Of a stretch of 64,000 nt of DNA, positions 31,633-43,275 are shown piece after piece. Within the stretch, counting starts at the first letter, position 1; each line of letters begins with the position of its first letter. A model generated the notes under the pieces. That model ran no database searches. It saw only the letters and a program-made list of their open reading frames with translations, and was not told where the DNA came from. The position numbers were made by a program, and so were the translations under genes. The DNA is taken from positions 2,991,905-3,055,904 of the forward strand of contig NC_049981.1 in NCBI RefSeq assembly GCF_000003815.2. The letters run 5' to 3'. Source of the stretch: Branchiostoma floridae. Its lineage: Eukaryota > Chordata > Leptocardii > Amphioxiformes > Branchiostomatidae.

Positions 31633-34600
31633 GTGTGTGTGTGTGTGTATGTGTCTGCGTGTGTGTAGGGGTGTTGTAGAAAGCTAGAATAATTTATATT
31701 GATTTCATTTTCTTGGTGAATGCCAGGTAATCCATTTTTTAACGTGACCTTTGTTTCTACAACCGCTACTCAAATACCAAATATCATTGAAATCCACCTA
31801 CAGGTTCTTGAGTTATACTCTTGACTCTTCATGTACTTGTTTTTCTTTCAAATTTCTAAACTTAGCACGTAGTTTCTCTGAGTCGTTAATTGATAGGACC
31901 CCGAAATATCATAAATAACATTGTTTGACTTATTGTTTCTAAAGTACTATAGTTTGTATGAAATTGACATGCCGACCTTCACCACCAATTGCAATGGATA
32001 ATGGGGTTTCAAGCACCTCCTGTCACGAACAAAAATCTATTTCGCGGAATTCCAAATTCAAACGATCAATACAGTCGCAACACAATGTAAACTAAACTAT
32101 TTTTCCGGTCCGGCTAGCAACATTTCCGAGCTGCTCTTAATAACATATCTTCGTATTCTGTAGAGAGACCAACCAATGCAACAGGATGCGGCGGTGTCCT
32201 GAAGGTTCCATCCGGGGGTACTGTGACGTCACCGAACTATCCCAGTAACTACAACAAAAATGAGATCTGTGAGTGGCTGATCATCGTCCCAACAGGAAAC
32301 AAGGTTCAGCTCACGATAGACAGTTTTGAAGTTGACAACAGTGACTATCTGCAGGTCTTTGATGAAGCCGGTGCTTGTGCATTGGAGTTACCATGGTAAT
32401 ATCCCACACAAATCACAACTGATTATATGAACTAACTGCATGTTAACCGTCCTAGACATCATATGATTACTATGTGTATTGGACATCACAAGCGACACAG
32501 ACTGGAAATGCATAATTGCCGAATATGAACTTCGTTCGAAAGTTAATATGAATTTCCAGTCGACTTCACCAATTGCAACCTTCCTCAGTGAACTGGTTCA
32601 CTCCGCTGACGTTCCGGAAACGGGAAGTGTGATTGGATCACGTTAGGATTAAATCAAAAGTGGCGGGAGGATGGAATCTACGACCGTCACGGTTCAGATA
32701 TGGTTGATAGCACCTAAAGTAAACTGCCTCCTACATCCTTCAACCACCACCTCACTCCCCCCCCCCACACACACACAAAGAAGCCCTGCTCCATATTAAA
32801 ATGCAACTTTGTCGATTTTCTATGACATGCCAAATACTATTCATTCTTTGCTTTTTAGGTCAAGACAAACTCCTGCTACACTAACGAGCAAATCGAATGT
32901 GATGTTCGTGAGGTTTACATCTGACGAGCTTTCGACGGCTAAAGGGTTCCAGTTCTTCTACACGAGTTACAGTAAGAGTATTGCTTAATTGAAAGAATAT
33001 CAATCCACAACGTTAATGCAGAAAAGATAATACGTTAAAGTTTTGATATTTGATATTTTGATGTCTTTTTGTCTTCCTCGCTGTTGAAAAGAAAAGTATA
33101 GTTCTCTCATATTGTAAGTTTACTACCTTCGCCAAGATGTGGACATGTTGTGGTTATGATTATTGAGAATTTTGACGAGCTCATTTGTATGATCAATTCA
33201 AAAATTCACTACAAAAATTCCATGATAGGAATCTTAAAACTGTCACATACGAAACGGAGAAAGAGAAGAATGTCTATACATGTAGTTATCAATATGCATT
33301 TGTATCATGAGAAAATACTGTAATTACATAGTAGCAGATGATTGGAGAATCATACTTGAGGCCTTACGAAGTTGCAACTCAGGGTTACGTGTCATAATTG
33401 TAAACGCTACATCAGCCTTCTTTCTTAGATAAGATTTTCATACTTTAATTGATTTGTGCAGTTAGGGTAGAGAAAATAATCAACTGGGAAAAGGTATGAA
33501 AATTAGGACTTCATTTGCATAATCAATGGACTTACTTCACTCAAAAGGTTTAAATCATTTTGCGAAGCTGTAAGGTCGTGGAAAGTTTTTGTTGTGACGT
33601 ACGTTGAATACCCTCGATATAATCTGGCATTCATTTCCTAACTAGGACGATTACATTGTATTAGCTAACCAAGGTTTCACCAGCACTCCCTCACCAACAA
33701 AATATAGTCTAAACAAAGTCAAAACAATAAATAGGTTTTCTGGATCATTAGTTTGACTCCCTTAAAAATTGAAGTGATGTTTTAGCTTCCTCAAATGACA
33801 AGGCTTTCCCTTGTTACTTCCAGCATGTGGCGGTACTCTGACGGCTCCCTCTGGAGGTCCATTTACATCGCCGAACTATCCCAGTAACTATAGCGCAAGT
33901 AATGAGGATTGCGAGTGGCGGATCATCGTCCCAGTAGGAAATAAAATTCGCCTCACAATTGACAGTATTAACATTGATGACTATGGCAGCTGGCTGAGCA
34001 TCTATGATGGTTGTGTTTCTAATTCTTCGCTAATTGAAAGGTAATGTCTCATACAAGTGACAACTTATGATATTGACTAATTACACATACAATTTAACGG
34101 TTTCATTAGTAATGTTATTGTTGAATAAGCCCTGTTTCTAGCCATCCAATAATCACTAAACAATCTACGAATTTTCAGGTTAACAGGTACACAGCCAGTC
34201 ATCCCTATCACCAGCACATCTAACACGATGTCCCTGTGGTGGAGTGCTTGGTCCACGATCCCGGCGCAAGGGTTCCGCTTCTCCTACACAAGTCAGAGTA
34301 AGAGTATTGCTTCATCTAGACAGGCTATGAGTTGAACGTCAAAGCCTACTAAATCTTACGAATTTTCATGAAGATCTGCTAAACTACAACGCTATATAAA
34401 ACAAGATTTTTTTAGACTTCATACCTTAATGATTTTTTTAGCTTTTGTAGATGTATTGTGTTATGTAATCTCAATGATAATACAAATAAGGCTGTAATTA
34501 GCGTTTTCTGTTTCACCGAAACCATATGTTTTGTATATGTCCTTTCCTTTGGCAGATGTTAATATGTGTCTTTTTCTTCATTAATTATGTCACAAGTATG

Positions 34601-37600
34601 TCATAATTATGTCGTTGCAACTTTGGCATTTATGGGGAAATATGACATTAGCTGCACAATTGGAATCTGTAGATGTTTCACCTGACATGCATAACCTGTA
34701 GATGTTCCACCTGACATGAATAAAGTCCTTTTATGGAAAATACTAAATTTAAAGATTTACCTTATAAATTTTGTCCTAATTTGTTTAATTTTAAGCTCAC
34801 TGTGTACATATCTAAGCTACCTGCATACCAAATATCATGGGAACTCTTTGTGCCTTTGTTAAGTAAAACGCCTGCATTTCCAGAGCAACCTGCTTGGGGC
34901 CCAAACCTACACTACTTCCCCCTAAAAGCTAAAGCCACCTGCCAACAAAAGAACATAGACCATAAATCACAACACTTCTAGGACATTAGATGGAAAGCGG
35001 AAAAACGGAAGTTCTGCATTAGTATCAACATCACAAGTAATATAAATGGGGTGAAAAATTGACCTTTGTCTTTCGAAGACCTTCCCACATGCCAAATATT
35101 TTTATATTCCATCCAGCGACTTATGCTGACTACAAAGTGCGGAAATGTGGAATACAAAACCACAGACGCGCAGAAAATCTAAAAACTATACCTCTATTTT
35201 CATGGAGGTAACTAGCATATGGATAATATCATAAAGGCGCGGAGAAACATACACACAAAAAACAATATCCGTAAATCAATAGCCTATTGCATGGACTGTC
35301 AGTCGTACTACCTCTACCTACTTTGAACTGTAGTTTCTAAAACCTTCAAAAAAAAGTCCAACCTTTTGGGTCATTTTCCCACTCACTTTGCAATTGAAGC
35401 ACTGCAGACACAGACCAAGACAAACATTGGAACACACGAACTTGTTTCAATTCCTTCAATTTAGTACATTCATAACAGTTCACAATCTCTTATGTTTTAT
35501 TAATCTAACATTTCTAGAAGCAAACTTTCTAAAGTACTAAAAGTTTTTCTTCGTTCCTTAGCCACTGGATGTGGAGGTAACCTAACGACTCCCTCTGCTG
35601 TCGTCACATCACCGAACTATCCCAGTAACTATAGCAATGATGTGATCTGCCAGTGGCTGATCACCGTCCCGACAGGAAACACCATTCGTCTCACATTCGA
35701 CAGTTTTGACGTCGAGGGAAATGGTGACGTTCTGACCATCTATGATGGGCCCTGCGATTGTGCTTCACCGTTACGGTAATTATTTCCCAAACATGTCACA
35801 ACTCATGATGATTCAATATGGCAAATACGTAGTACATCCCGTATTGGCTAAGACCAATCAGTATCGGTGAATGTGAATATCAAGTTGTCGTCAGTAGAAA
35901 AGATCTACGATATCTATGAAATTATGAAATAAGATATACTTGACTCAATAGAAAACTATTTACTTATATATGATAATTATTTTTGCACAACCAGCAGGTA
36001 CTTGCATTGCTTACATCTCGATGTCTCTCAGACACCTTCGTCAGAGCTTCTAACTGGAGTTCTGCTTCTCACCGCTATATGTAACCGATGTAGGTGGTAC
36101 AGTTAGAAGCTCTGACGAAGGTGTCTGAGAGACATCGAAACATAAGCAATGTAAGTACCTGCTGGTTGTGCAAAAAGGATTCTCTTATATTCTACCAACC
36201 TGATGAAACTATTTTCGGAAATATTTACTTCTTTCTAGATTAACAGGTTCACAGTCAGTCAGTCCTATCAACAGCAAATTTAACGCGATGTTCGTGAAGT
36301 TTACATCTGACGAGAATGGGACGGCTCAAGGGTTCCGGTTCTCCTACACAAGTCACACGGCTCACAGTAAGGGTATTGCTAACCAAGTCAATAAATCATT
36401 AGAATTTTAAGCTTTTCATAGCAAATTTTATACCTATTAGTGCTATTGTTCCTGAGAATGTTTTACACCAATTGTGCTATAAGAAGTATATTGTACAACA
36501 ACACAAAGGCCGTTTATTATTTCGTGTATAATTTCATGTTGTGGAAAACACTACAATTACAATTTTGCCTAATTATGAAAATTAAGTCCTAATTTGCATA
36601 ATTTGCATGTCATTGTGTACATTTCTGTATATTTGCATACTCAAAATATTATAGAAATTATTCTCTTTGAAATATTTGTACAAAACCGCTCCTGCAGTTC
36701 CAGAGCAAGCTACTTCTTTCTTACAAACTACCTCCTACGAAAATATCAAAACCATAAAATGTCCAGGACAAAATACACAAAACCTAATGTTCTGCTACAG
36801 TACCAAGGTCACATACTAGGGGGCCCATGCCAAAATTGACTTTTGCAACTATTTCTGTTCTATTAGTCTGGTCCTCCTCAGATTCAAGTTTACTAACTGC
36901 CATCTATGGCGTCTCGTTCTTAGTGACACCGACCAATGCCTCAGGATGTGGTAGTACTATGACAGCACCCACTGGAGATCCTTTTATACTAAGGTTACCG
37001 CTACACCCTCCAAATAGCTATGACTATAGCTACAGGAATGAGGACTGCGAATGGTGGATCATCGTCCAAGCTGGAAGCATTATTCGTCTAACGTTTGACA
37101 GTTTTGACATCAAGCAAAACTTTTTGACAATCTTCGATGGAACCAGTCCTTGTGCTTCGATATTACGGAGGTAATACCCCAAACAAGTTAATACCCGTGG
37201 TATGAACAGAAGTATAATGACGAACATTCTAATTGAAACATTAGAATACTTATTGACACCTACATAGTGGTCCTTATCACATTACCGTGTCTTTGTATCG
37301 GAGATAACAACCAAAACCACATAGACTCGGAGGCTTTTACTAGCATACTGTAACTGTATCCTTGTTCTTTTGTAGTTTCACAGGATTACAGCCAAGCAGC
37401 TCTGTCACCAGCACATCCAACGAGATGTTCGTGAGGTTTACGTACTACATCAACTTCATGTATACATTTGATACATCGTATGAATTGCAGTTCTCCTATA
37501 CAAGTCAAAGTAAGGGCTTGTGCATCGACTTTTTATCTCACATTATGGTATCGTGTGACTGGATTGATATATTTTTTAACATTTACGGGTTCATAGTAAG

Positions 37601-40036
37601 CCATATGACAAGCACATCTATGTTTACGCAATGAGAGTGCGATGGATCATATAGTTCCAGTTCTCCTTATAATATCACTGAAATTTGAAATAGCATACTG
37701 CATGTATCATTAGCTAGATTTATTCAGACATTTTGTCTGAAATGTTCTGAGAACTAATCACTATCATCTCCGCCAACCTGCAGTATGACCACATTGTAGT
37801 GTATATAAATTTATCAAGGCAATGCATTCAAACAATGCAATCGCGACCTTTCCTGCCTCTTGAATCTCCATAAAGACACAAACTTCTTAGCTTAGGCTCA
37901 GCTCAATTCGGGGCCTTTCGTTCCTTAGCAACACCGACCAATGTAACTGCATGTGGAGGTAACCTGACGGCTCCCTCTGGAGGTCCTTTTACATCACCGA
38001 ACTATCCAAGTGACTACGGCAACTATGAGATTTGTGAGTGGCGGATAGCCGTCTCAGAAGGAAGCACGATTCTTCTCACGTTTGACAGTTTTGACGTTGA
38101 AGACGGCTACGACTTCCTGATCATCTACGATGGAGCAAATGCTAGTGATTCACAATTACGAAGGTAATTTTAGTATACGAAGGTAATTTTCCAAACAATC
38201 AAATCCACACAATCAAATATCTAATATTTTAGGAACAAGTTGAAGAAAGTAGACACTTTACTACCATACAATTTTCCTGTTGATTCTCAGTTTTACAGGT
38301 TCCCAGTCGGTTGGCCCTATCACCAGCACATCCCACGTGATGTTCCTGAGATTTACGTCTGATTACATCTTTACGTCTCAAGGATTCCAGTTCTCCTACA
38401 CAAGTCAAAGTAAGAAGTCTGCTCTTATTCTATCTATATAAGAACCTCTTACAATATTTTTTATATTAAATGTAATTTCAAAGAGCGTTTAGCGATGATT
38501 GTGCCGTATAATATCCTTTTTACTTCTTTGTTTACATAATAAATAATTCTCTAATTTTTTTTTTACATGGCATAACACACACATAAAACGGGATCAAATA
38601 ACATGTTTCCATTCGCGATGAATTGTAAGTATCCATAAATGAAAACATGCTACGTACATTGTATTGAAAAAAAGACATTGCGTCAAGGGATATACCCGGG
38701 GTGACCTCATAATGCAATGAGTATGTAGGGTTTAAAGTAAGTGTAGTAGGTACACAATTAATTTAGGTCACACTTACCTAAGTAAATTTTATGAAATACA
38801 TCAGCGCGCACGTTAATCTTTGCCTGATTTTGAAACATTTTCTTACTATTTGAAACATTTTTGAAGGGCCCAACCACAGACAGTGGCGAAAGATGCAATG
38901 TCAAAGTCTATTAGTTTAACCGCAAATGCCGTAAATGAACATTGTGCATGTACATTTGCTTTTTTTCCTGATTGCCATATTGCGTTCATGAGCCATGCCG
39001 ACCCGTACGACGTTTGGCCTTATATGAGCGTCCTGTCATTGCTACCTATCGCTAGTTTCAATCATTTTTAGCACGTGTTTCAAGGACCGTCATTACTACA
39101 TAATACTACGTATAATGTCCTAGATAGAAAATTACTTCCTGTGACCTTTTAGACGTATATGGTACAAGTAAGTTTGAATAGCTTTTTTCAGCCAATCAGA
39201 TCTACAAATGATGTGCCTCTTTTCTTTATCATATAGGAAAAGCCTGCCCAGTCCCTCCTGTTCTTCAGAACGGCAACAGAACCGAAGGCCATCTTTACGG
39301 AGACGTAGTCACATTCTCTTGTGATGAGGGCTTTGAGCTGATTGGATCTGTGAACAGAACTTGTCACGTCAACGAGAGCTGGTCCGGGGTACAGCCTATC
39401 TGTTCCAGTAAGTGACAGTATATTTAAGGGTTAATGACCTGCCCCGAGTTGTATATGGTGTGATAACGCCTGGTCCTTTGCTATAACCACCAAATGAAAC
39501 CACCGAGTGAGCGAAGCAACAACTGGTGTCGATGCAAATTCTGACCAATCAGAAGGAGCGATGCACACTTGGCAGGCCGGAATCTATGTGTTACAGCGTC
39601 ATAACCAACATGCAACGGGGCTTTCTGATTGGTCCGTGGCGTCTGGCAATAGATAACATTGGTTAAGAAGTATTTCGTGACTTATGATCATGCATAATTT
39701 TGTTTTCTAAATCACCTAACCATTGCAGATTTCATTTCTCAACTGATGTTTAGCTGGAGCCCATAATACGGCTATGCTTAAGAATAACCAACATATATCC
39801 TCTGCCTTACCGACCGTTTATCATAGAATATCTCATTTACTGCTCTTATTGTTATTACAGGAAACGTATGTCCACAGCTGATCTCACCTGAACATGGCAG
39901 CGTCCACGGTGGCCGTTTCTACGGGGATGTCGTGACCTATTCATGTGACTCCGGGTATGAGATCAGCGGACCACAGCGCCGGACCTGTCTGTCAGATCAG
40001 ACATGGAGTGGCACACAGCCTACATGCAGAGGCTAG
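23605..40036 (+). CDS. Twelve-CUB, two-sushi extracellular protein (secreted form or receptor ectodomain)
   Basis: Twenty-six exons join in phase to 1,547 residues. Residues 1 to about 29 are a signal peptide (basic start, then [10 protein letters not shown]). Each CUB uses two exons: 23605-23912/24090-24235; 24670-24904/25378-25490; 25849-26089/26502-26620; 27236-27443/27681-27808; 28639-28876/29042-29169; 29454-29685/30375-30484; 31026-31230/31406-31533; 32164-32395/32859-32971; 33824-34040/34179-34297; 35562-35775/36239-36366; 36924-37170/37376-37509; 37929-38163/38291-38409. Sushi exons are 39237-39407 and 39861-40036. The CUB consensus reads [19 protein letters not shown], CEWxIxVPEG, [13 protein letters not shown] and GFQFSYTS. 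Only the first disulfide pair (C1-C2) is retained; the usual C.YD and YCG cysteines are missing. Every module starts and ends in phase 1. CUB domains usually bind proteins or glycans outside the cell. Downstream receptor exons may belong to the same gene. Confidence 0.88.
24326..24422. mobile_element. Hairpin MITE in a CUB intron
   Basis: Arms at 24326-24354 and 24395-24422 (GCCATAATTCATGGCCGGTT and its complement) flank a 40-base loop containing CCGAGCGTAGCGAG. The flanking CATTAACGTTATTATCATAT at about 24461-24480 recurs at 42494-42513, so the full element is larger than the hairpin and belongs to the family seen at 39428 and 41400. Confidence 0.65.
26299..26330. repeat. (CATA)n microsatellite
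   Basis: About eight CATA units in the intron between the two exons of CUB 3. Confidence 0.9.
26666..26740. repeat. (TA)n tract with inverted ATGCATTATATAT ends
   Basis: TA runs flank GATCTAACTACA. The outer ATATGCATTATATA and TATATAATGCATAT are complementary, so the tract can fold on itself. Confidence 0.8.
26875..27060. repeat. Diverged fragment related to the element at 15613-16595
   Basis: It shares GGTTGCCATGGCAAC, a GCAAACTTTGTAACATTG segment, AGCCGTTCGGGCATTATGTG and a final GTCTGTTTCGAATAGGGTT in the same order as 16187-16375. Neither terminal repeat is present. Confidence 0.4.
29945..30180. repeat. Dispersed retroelement-tail repeat in a CUB intron
   Basis: It contains TTTATTGCAAATTCATGACC, CGGGCTAAGTACATGCATGC, ACAAAGGTCGTAATACAA and GGCTTCTTCTCGTTTC, in the order of the copy at 2129-2330. 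Confidence 0.5.
31558..31668. repeat. (GT)n microsatellite
   Basis: About 110 bases of nearly pure GT, after a short TA run, in the intron following CUB 7. It is prone to length change. Confidence 0.95.
35981..36175. mobile_element. Foldback element with 75-bp arms in a CUB 10 intron
   Basis: Arms at 35981-36055 and 36101-36175 are nearly perfect inverted repeats (outer TTTTGCACAACCAGCAGGTA, inner CAGAGCTTCTAACT) with a 45-base loop. Within the right arm, CTGACGAAGGTGTCT is followed by GAG, AGACATC and GAAAC, giving a hairpin framed by CTGANGA and GAAAC. The intron remains spliceable around it. Confidence 0.75.
39861..40036 (+). CDS. Sushi (CCP) domain 2 exon carrying the stop codon
   Basis: The acceptor TTGTTATTACAG leads into [20 protein letters not shown], then [20 protein letters not shown] and [11 protein letters not shown], followed by TAG (40034-40036). 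The four Cys and the Trp of the CCP fold are present. No GT donor in a usable phase is seen before the stop, and AATAAA follows at 40155, so this reads as a terminal exon of a secreted product. An exact copy lies at 41832-42007. Confidence 0.8.
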
Positions 40037-40154
40037 TTGTTTTTCTTTTTATCTATTTTTAAACAAACAGTACATTCTTTGCATCCCTACAATTCGGCCA
40101 ATACTATTAGCAAAACAATAGAAATCCCTTCACATCGTTCTGCTGCATGTACTT

Positions 40155-40160
40155 AATAAA
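40155..40160 (+). other. Polyadenylation signal after sushi 2
   Basis: AATAAA in the context CTTAATAAAAGTAG, 119 bases after the TAG. It supports transcript termination here. Confidence 0.55.
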
Positions 40161-40426
40161 AGTAGTATGTGCTAATTGTCAGCAATGCTTCACACTACGC
40201 ACTCTCCTGGACCAAACGGATATTGAATTGATAGAGATCATCATTTGCCAATGGATCAAAGAAGTAAACCTTAACGCCAAGACCAAGACAAACAATATTA
40301 TGTTAATTGTGCAAGCAATGCCTTAATAGTCAATGACTGCCAATGATTATATTGCATTCGTGCGAAGTGACAAGAACTTCAGAATAATTATAGCAAATTG
40401 ACTCAAGATGAACATTTGGGGATATA

Positions 40427-40526
40427 NNNNNNNNNNNNNNNNNNNNNNNNNNNNNNNNNNNNNNNNNNNNNNNNNNNNNNNNNNNNNNNNNNNNNNNNNN
40501 NNNNNNNNNNNNNNNNNNNNNNNNNN
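40427..40526. other. Assembly gap, 100 N
   Basis: Exactly 100 N, 40 bases after the end of the segment that is duplicated at 41474-42357. Confidence 0.99.
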
Positions 40527-40735
40527 AAAAAGTCCAGGTCTATGTCTAGAATTTTCACTTGGTCCAGTGGAACCAAGTGCACAGGTGACCCTACGCGTAT
40601 GTGTTGAAAAAAATTCTGAGGTTCTTGAACTCGGGCGTTTGCGCCCAAAGAACCTGGTCTTAGGTGATCTTTCAGTCTCCCCAATGTAGGTTTCTTTGTA
40701 CGGGCCTCTGATATTATAGCCGAACATGGCCTTCT
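40527..40735 (-). pseudogene. GIY-YIG endonuclease fragment, probably Penelope-like retroelement
   Basis: On the minus strand one frame reads GPYKETYIGETERSPKTRF followed by RRPSSRTSEFF-like sequence, the YIGET..R...R core of GIY-YIG nucleases fused to retroelement reverse transcriptases. The reading then shifts frame and continues as HLVPLDQVKILDIDLDF. It is broken by at least one frameshift and enters the N gap, so only a relic of the C terminus is visible. A DIRS or other GIY-YIG-bearing element is possible. Confidence 0.55.
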
Positions 40736-41473
40736 GACCTTCTCTCGACCATGTTTGGGAGAGATTCGGCTGTGGTCGATGGTATTTGGCTCGGCCGGCT
40801 GGTGTTCTGCTGTCCTAGCCGACTATTTTGAATTAAAACGTTTAAACTTTTCCCCTTCGTTAACAAAAATATATTCTGAAGCGTGTTGTAAACTGATGAT
40901 GCTGTGCTGTTTTATTTCCTGATTGTTTTTCTTTGATGGTGCACATGCACGTTCTCCAATATGACTAGGGTTCTGTAAAGCGGAGGTTGTAGCAACAGAG
41001 GCCGGACAGGTGTCTTTTCCGCGTGCGGACGGCGAAAGTTTCTCCTACTCGTCTGAACGCTGCACCTCGTCTGTAGATAGTGGTCAGTATATACATGTAT
41101 GTCTAATAATAAAAAATATTCAAGTTTATGACCATGGAAGGTGGCTCCCCAATTATCTCATACGGAAATGGAAGCTGACACGTTTACAATTGTAATAGAG
41201 CAGCACTTTGTTGACGCATACTTTACGTTTCAAAATCTTGGCAAGGATTTTCTTTCTTTAGCCACAGGCTCACCTCCCCATGTCATGCAATAAGAACTAA
41301 GAACAACAGATCTACGTATGTCTTGAAAGTTTGATTGATCGAGCTGCTACAAAATCTGAATATATTTTGGTTTGTTTGCTTGCATACAGTTATAATAAAG
41401 GGTTAATGCCGCGGCCCGAGGTGTATATGGTGAGATAATCCCTGGTCAGGTGCGATAACCACCGAATAAACCG

Positions 41474-42357
41474 CCGAGTGAGCGAAGCAACAACTGGTGT
41501 CGATGCAAATTCTGACCAATCAGAAGGAGCGATGCACACTTGGCAGGCCGGAATCTATGTGTTACAGCGTCATAACCAACATGCAACGGGGCTTTCTGAT
41601 TGGTCCGTGGCGTCTGGCAATAGATAACATTGGTTAAGAAGTATTTCGTGACTTATGATCATGCATAATTTTGTTTTCTAAATCACCTAACCATTGCAGA
41701 TTTCATTTCTCAACTGATGTTTAGCTGGAGCCCATAATACGGCTATGCTTAAGAATAACCAACATATATCCTCTGCCTTACCGACCGTTTATCATAGAAT
41801 ATCTCATTTACTGCTCTTATTGTTATTACAGGAAACGTATGTCCACAGCTGATCTCACCTGAACATGGCAGCGTCCACGGTGGCCGTTTCTACGGGGATG
41901 TCGTGACCTATTCATGTGACTCCGGGTATGAGATCAGCGGACCACAGCGCCGGACCTGTCTGTCAGATCAGACATGGAGTGGCACACAGCCTACATGCAG
42001 AGGCTAGTTGTTTTTCTTTTTATCTATTTTTAAACAAACAGTACATTCTTTGCATCCCTACAATTCGGCCAATACTATTAGCAAAACAATAGAAATCCCT
42101 TCACATCGTTCTGCTGCATGTACTTAATAAAAGTAGTATGTGCTAATTGTCAGCAATGCTTCACACTACGCACTCTCCTGGACCAAACGGATATTGAATT
42201 GATAGAGATCATCATTTGCCAATGGATCAAAGAAGTAAACCTTAACGCCAAGACCAAGACAAACAATATTATGTTAATTGTGCAAGCAATGCCTTAATAG
42301 TCAATGACTGCCAATGATTATATTGCATTCGTGCGAAGTGACAAGAACTTCAGAATA
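41474..42357. repeat. Exact 884-bp duplicate of 39503-40386, including the sushi 2 exon
   Basis: With an offset of 1,971 bases the two segments look identical at every base I compared, including the sushi exon (41832-42007), its TAG, the AATAAA and the downstream A/T-rich sequence. The copy stops exactly at an N gap, and the original ends 40 bases before another. Upstream of 41474 the similarity drops abruptly to about 75-80 percent. This fits an assembly duplication better than a real second exon. Confidence 0.85.
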
Positions 42358-42457
42358 NNNNNNNNNNNNNNNNNNNNNNNNNNNNNNNNNNNNNNNNNNN
42401 NNNNNNNNNNNNNNNNNNNNNNNNNNNNNNNNNNNNNNNNNNNNNNNNNNNNNNNNN
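42358..42457. other. Assembly gap, 100 N
   Basis: Exactly 100 N. The sequence after it, ATTATCTCACCATATACACC, is the reverse complement of the motif at about 41422-41441, so the two ends of one MITE flank this region. Confidence 0.99.
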
Positions 42458-42823
42458 ATTATCTCACCATATACACCGAGGATATGGCGGGGCATTAACG
42501 TTATTATCATATAGCCTACACAAACTTGCAAATTCCTGTATGACGCATAGATCCCTTGGTACTATACGTGTGAATTCCTTTGTCGAATTTCTGAAAGTTC
42601 ACATTTGGTACATACATATGTAAGGAGATTACAGATTGCATTTTGAAACCAAAATTTCCACAGAAAATATTCGAAACATTGCAGGCTTTTTAGAAAAACA
42701 GAACTCATTATCAATGTTAACAGAAGGAGCCATTCCCCCTTGCAGTCTGCTCCGGCATATGTTTTGCGCCTTTTTATTGGCCAATGCCTGCATATACCTT
42801 TCTTTCGTTCCTTTTGATTGGTC

Positions 42824-42917
42824 AAAATGAATTAACACCCGCACCGGTGTTAATTCAAAATGAATTAACACCCGCACCGGTGTTAATTCAAAATGAATTA
42901 ACACCACTGGTGTTAAC
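42824..42917. repeat. 33-bp palindromic tandem repeat, three units
   Basis: Units at 42824-42856 and 42857-42889 are identical; the third (42890-42917) is shortened. Each contains GAATTAACACC, CGCACCG, then GGTGTTAATTC, so every unit is itself a palindrome. Confidence 0.8.
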
Positions 42918-43275
42918 TTGCACCTGCCTGGCCGGAATCGAAGTGTTACGGCGTCATAACCAACGTGGAACGGGGCCTTCTGATTGGTCCGCGGCGCCTG
43001 GCTATATGATAATAGTAGTTTCTTCACCGTGCTCGCCGATATTCTGATCTCCTAATAAACCTTTTACGTCCCACCTATTGAAGCTAGGGACCCATCTCAC
43101 TCATGAGTAGAGTGAGAAAATCTTCGTTAAGTATCTTTCTAAAGGGTACAGCATTTATGCCAGCTCGGGTTTCCAGCCCAAAAATTAAGATTCTGAAGCA
43201 ATAACCCTAACCACCAAGTCACAATGCCTCCATGTATTCATAACGTTTACTCGTATTCATTTTTGTACCTCCCAG

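Noticed and set aside
41832-42007. A third, genuine sushi exon
   Set aside because: It is base-for-base the 39861-40036 exon inside an exact 884-bp duplication ending at a gap. Counted as an assembly artefact unless long reads show otherwise.
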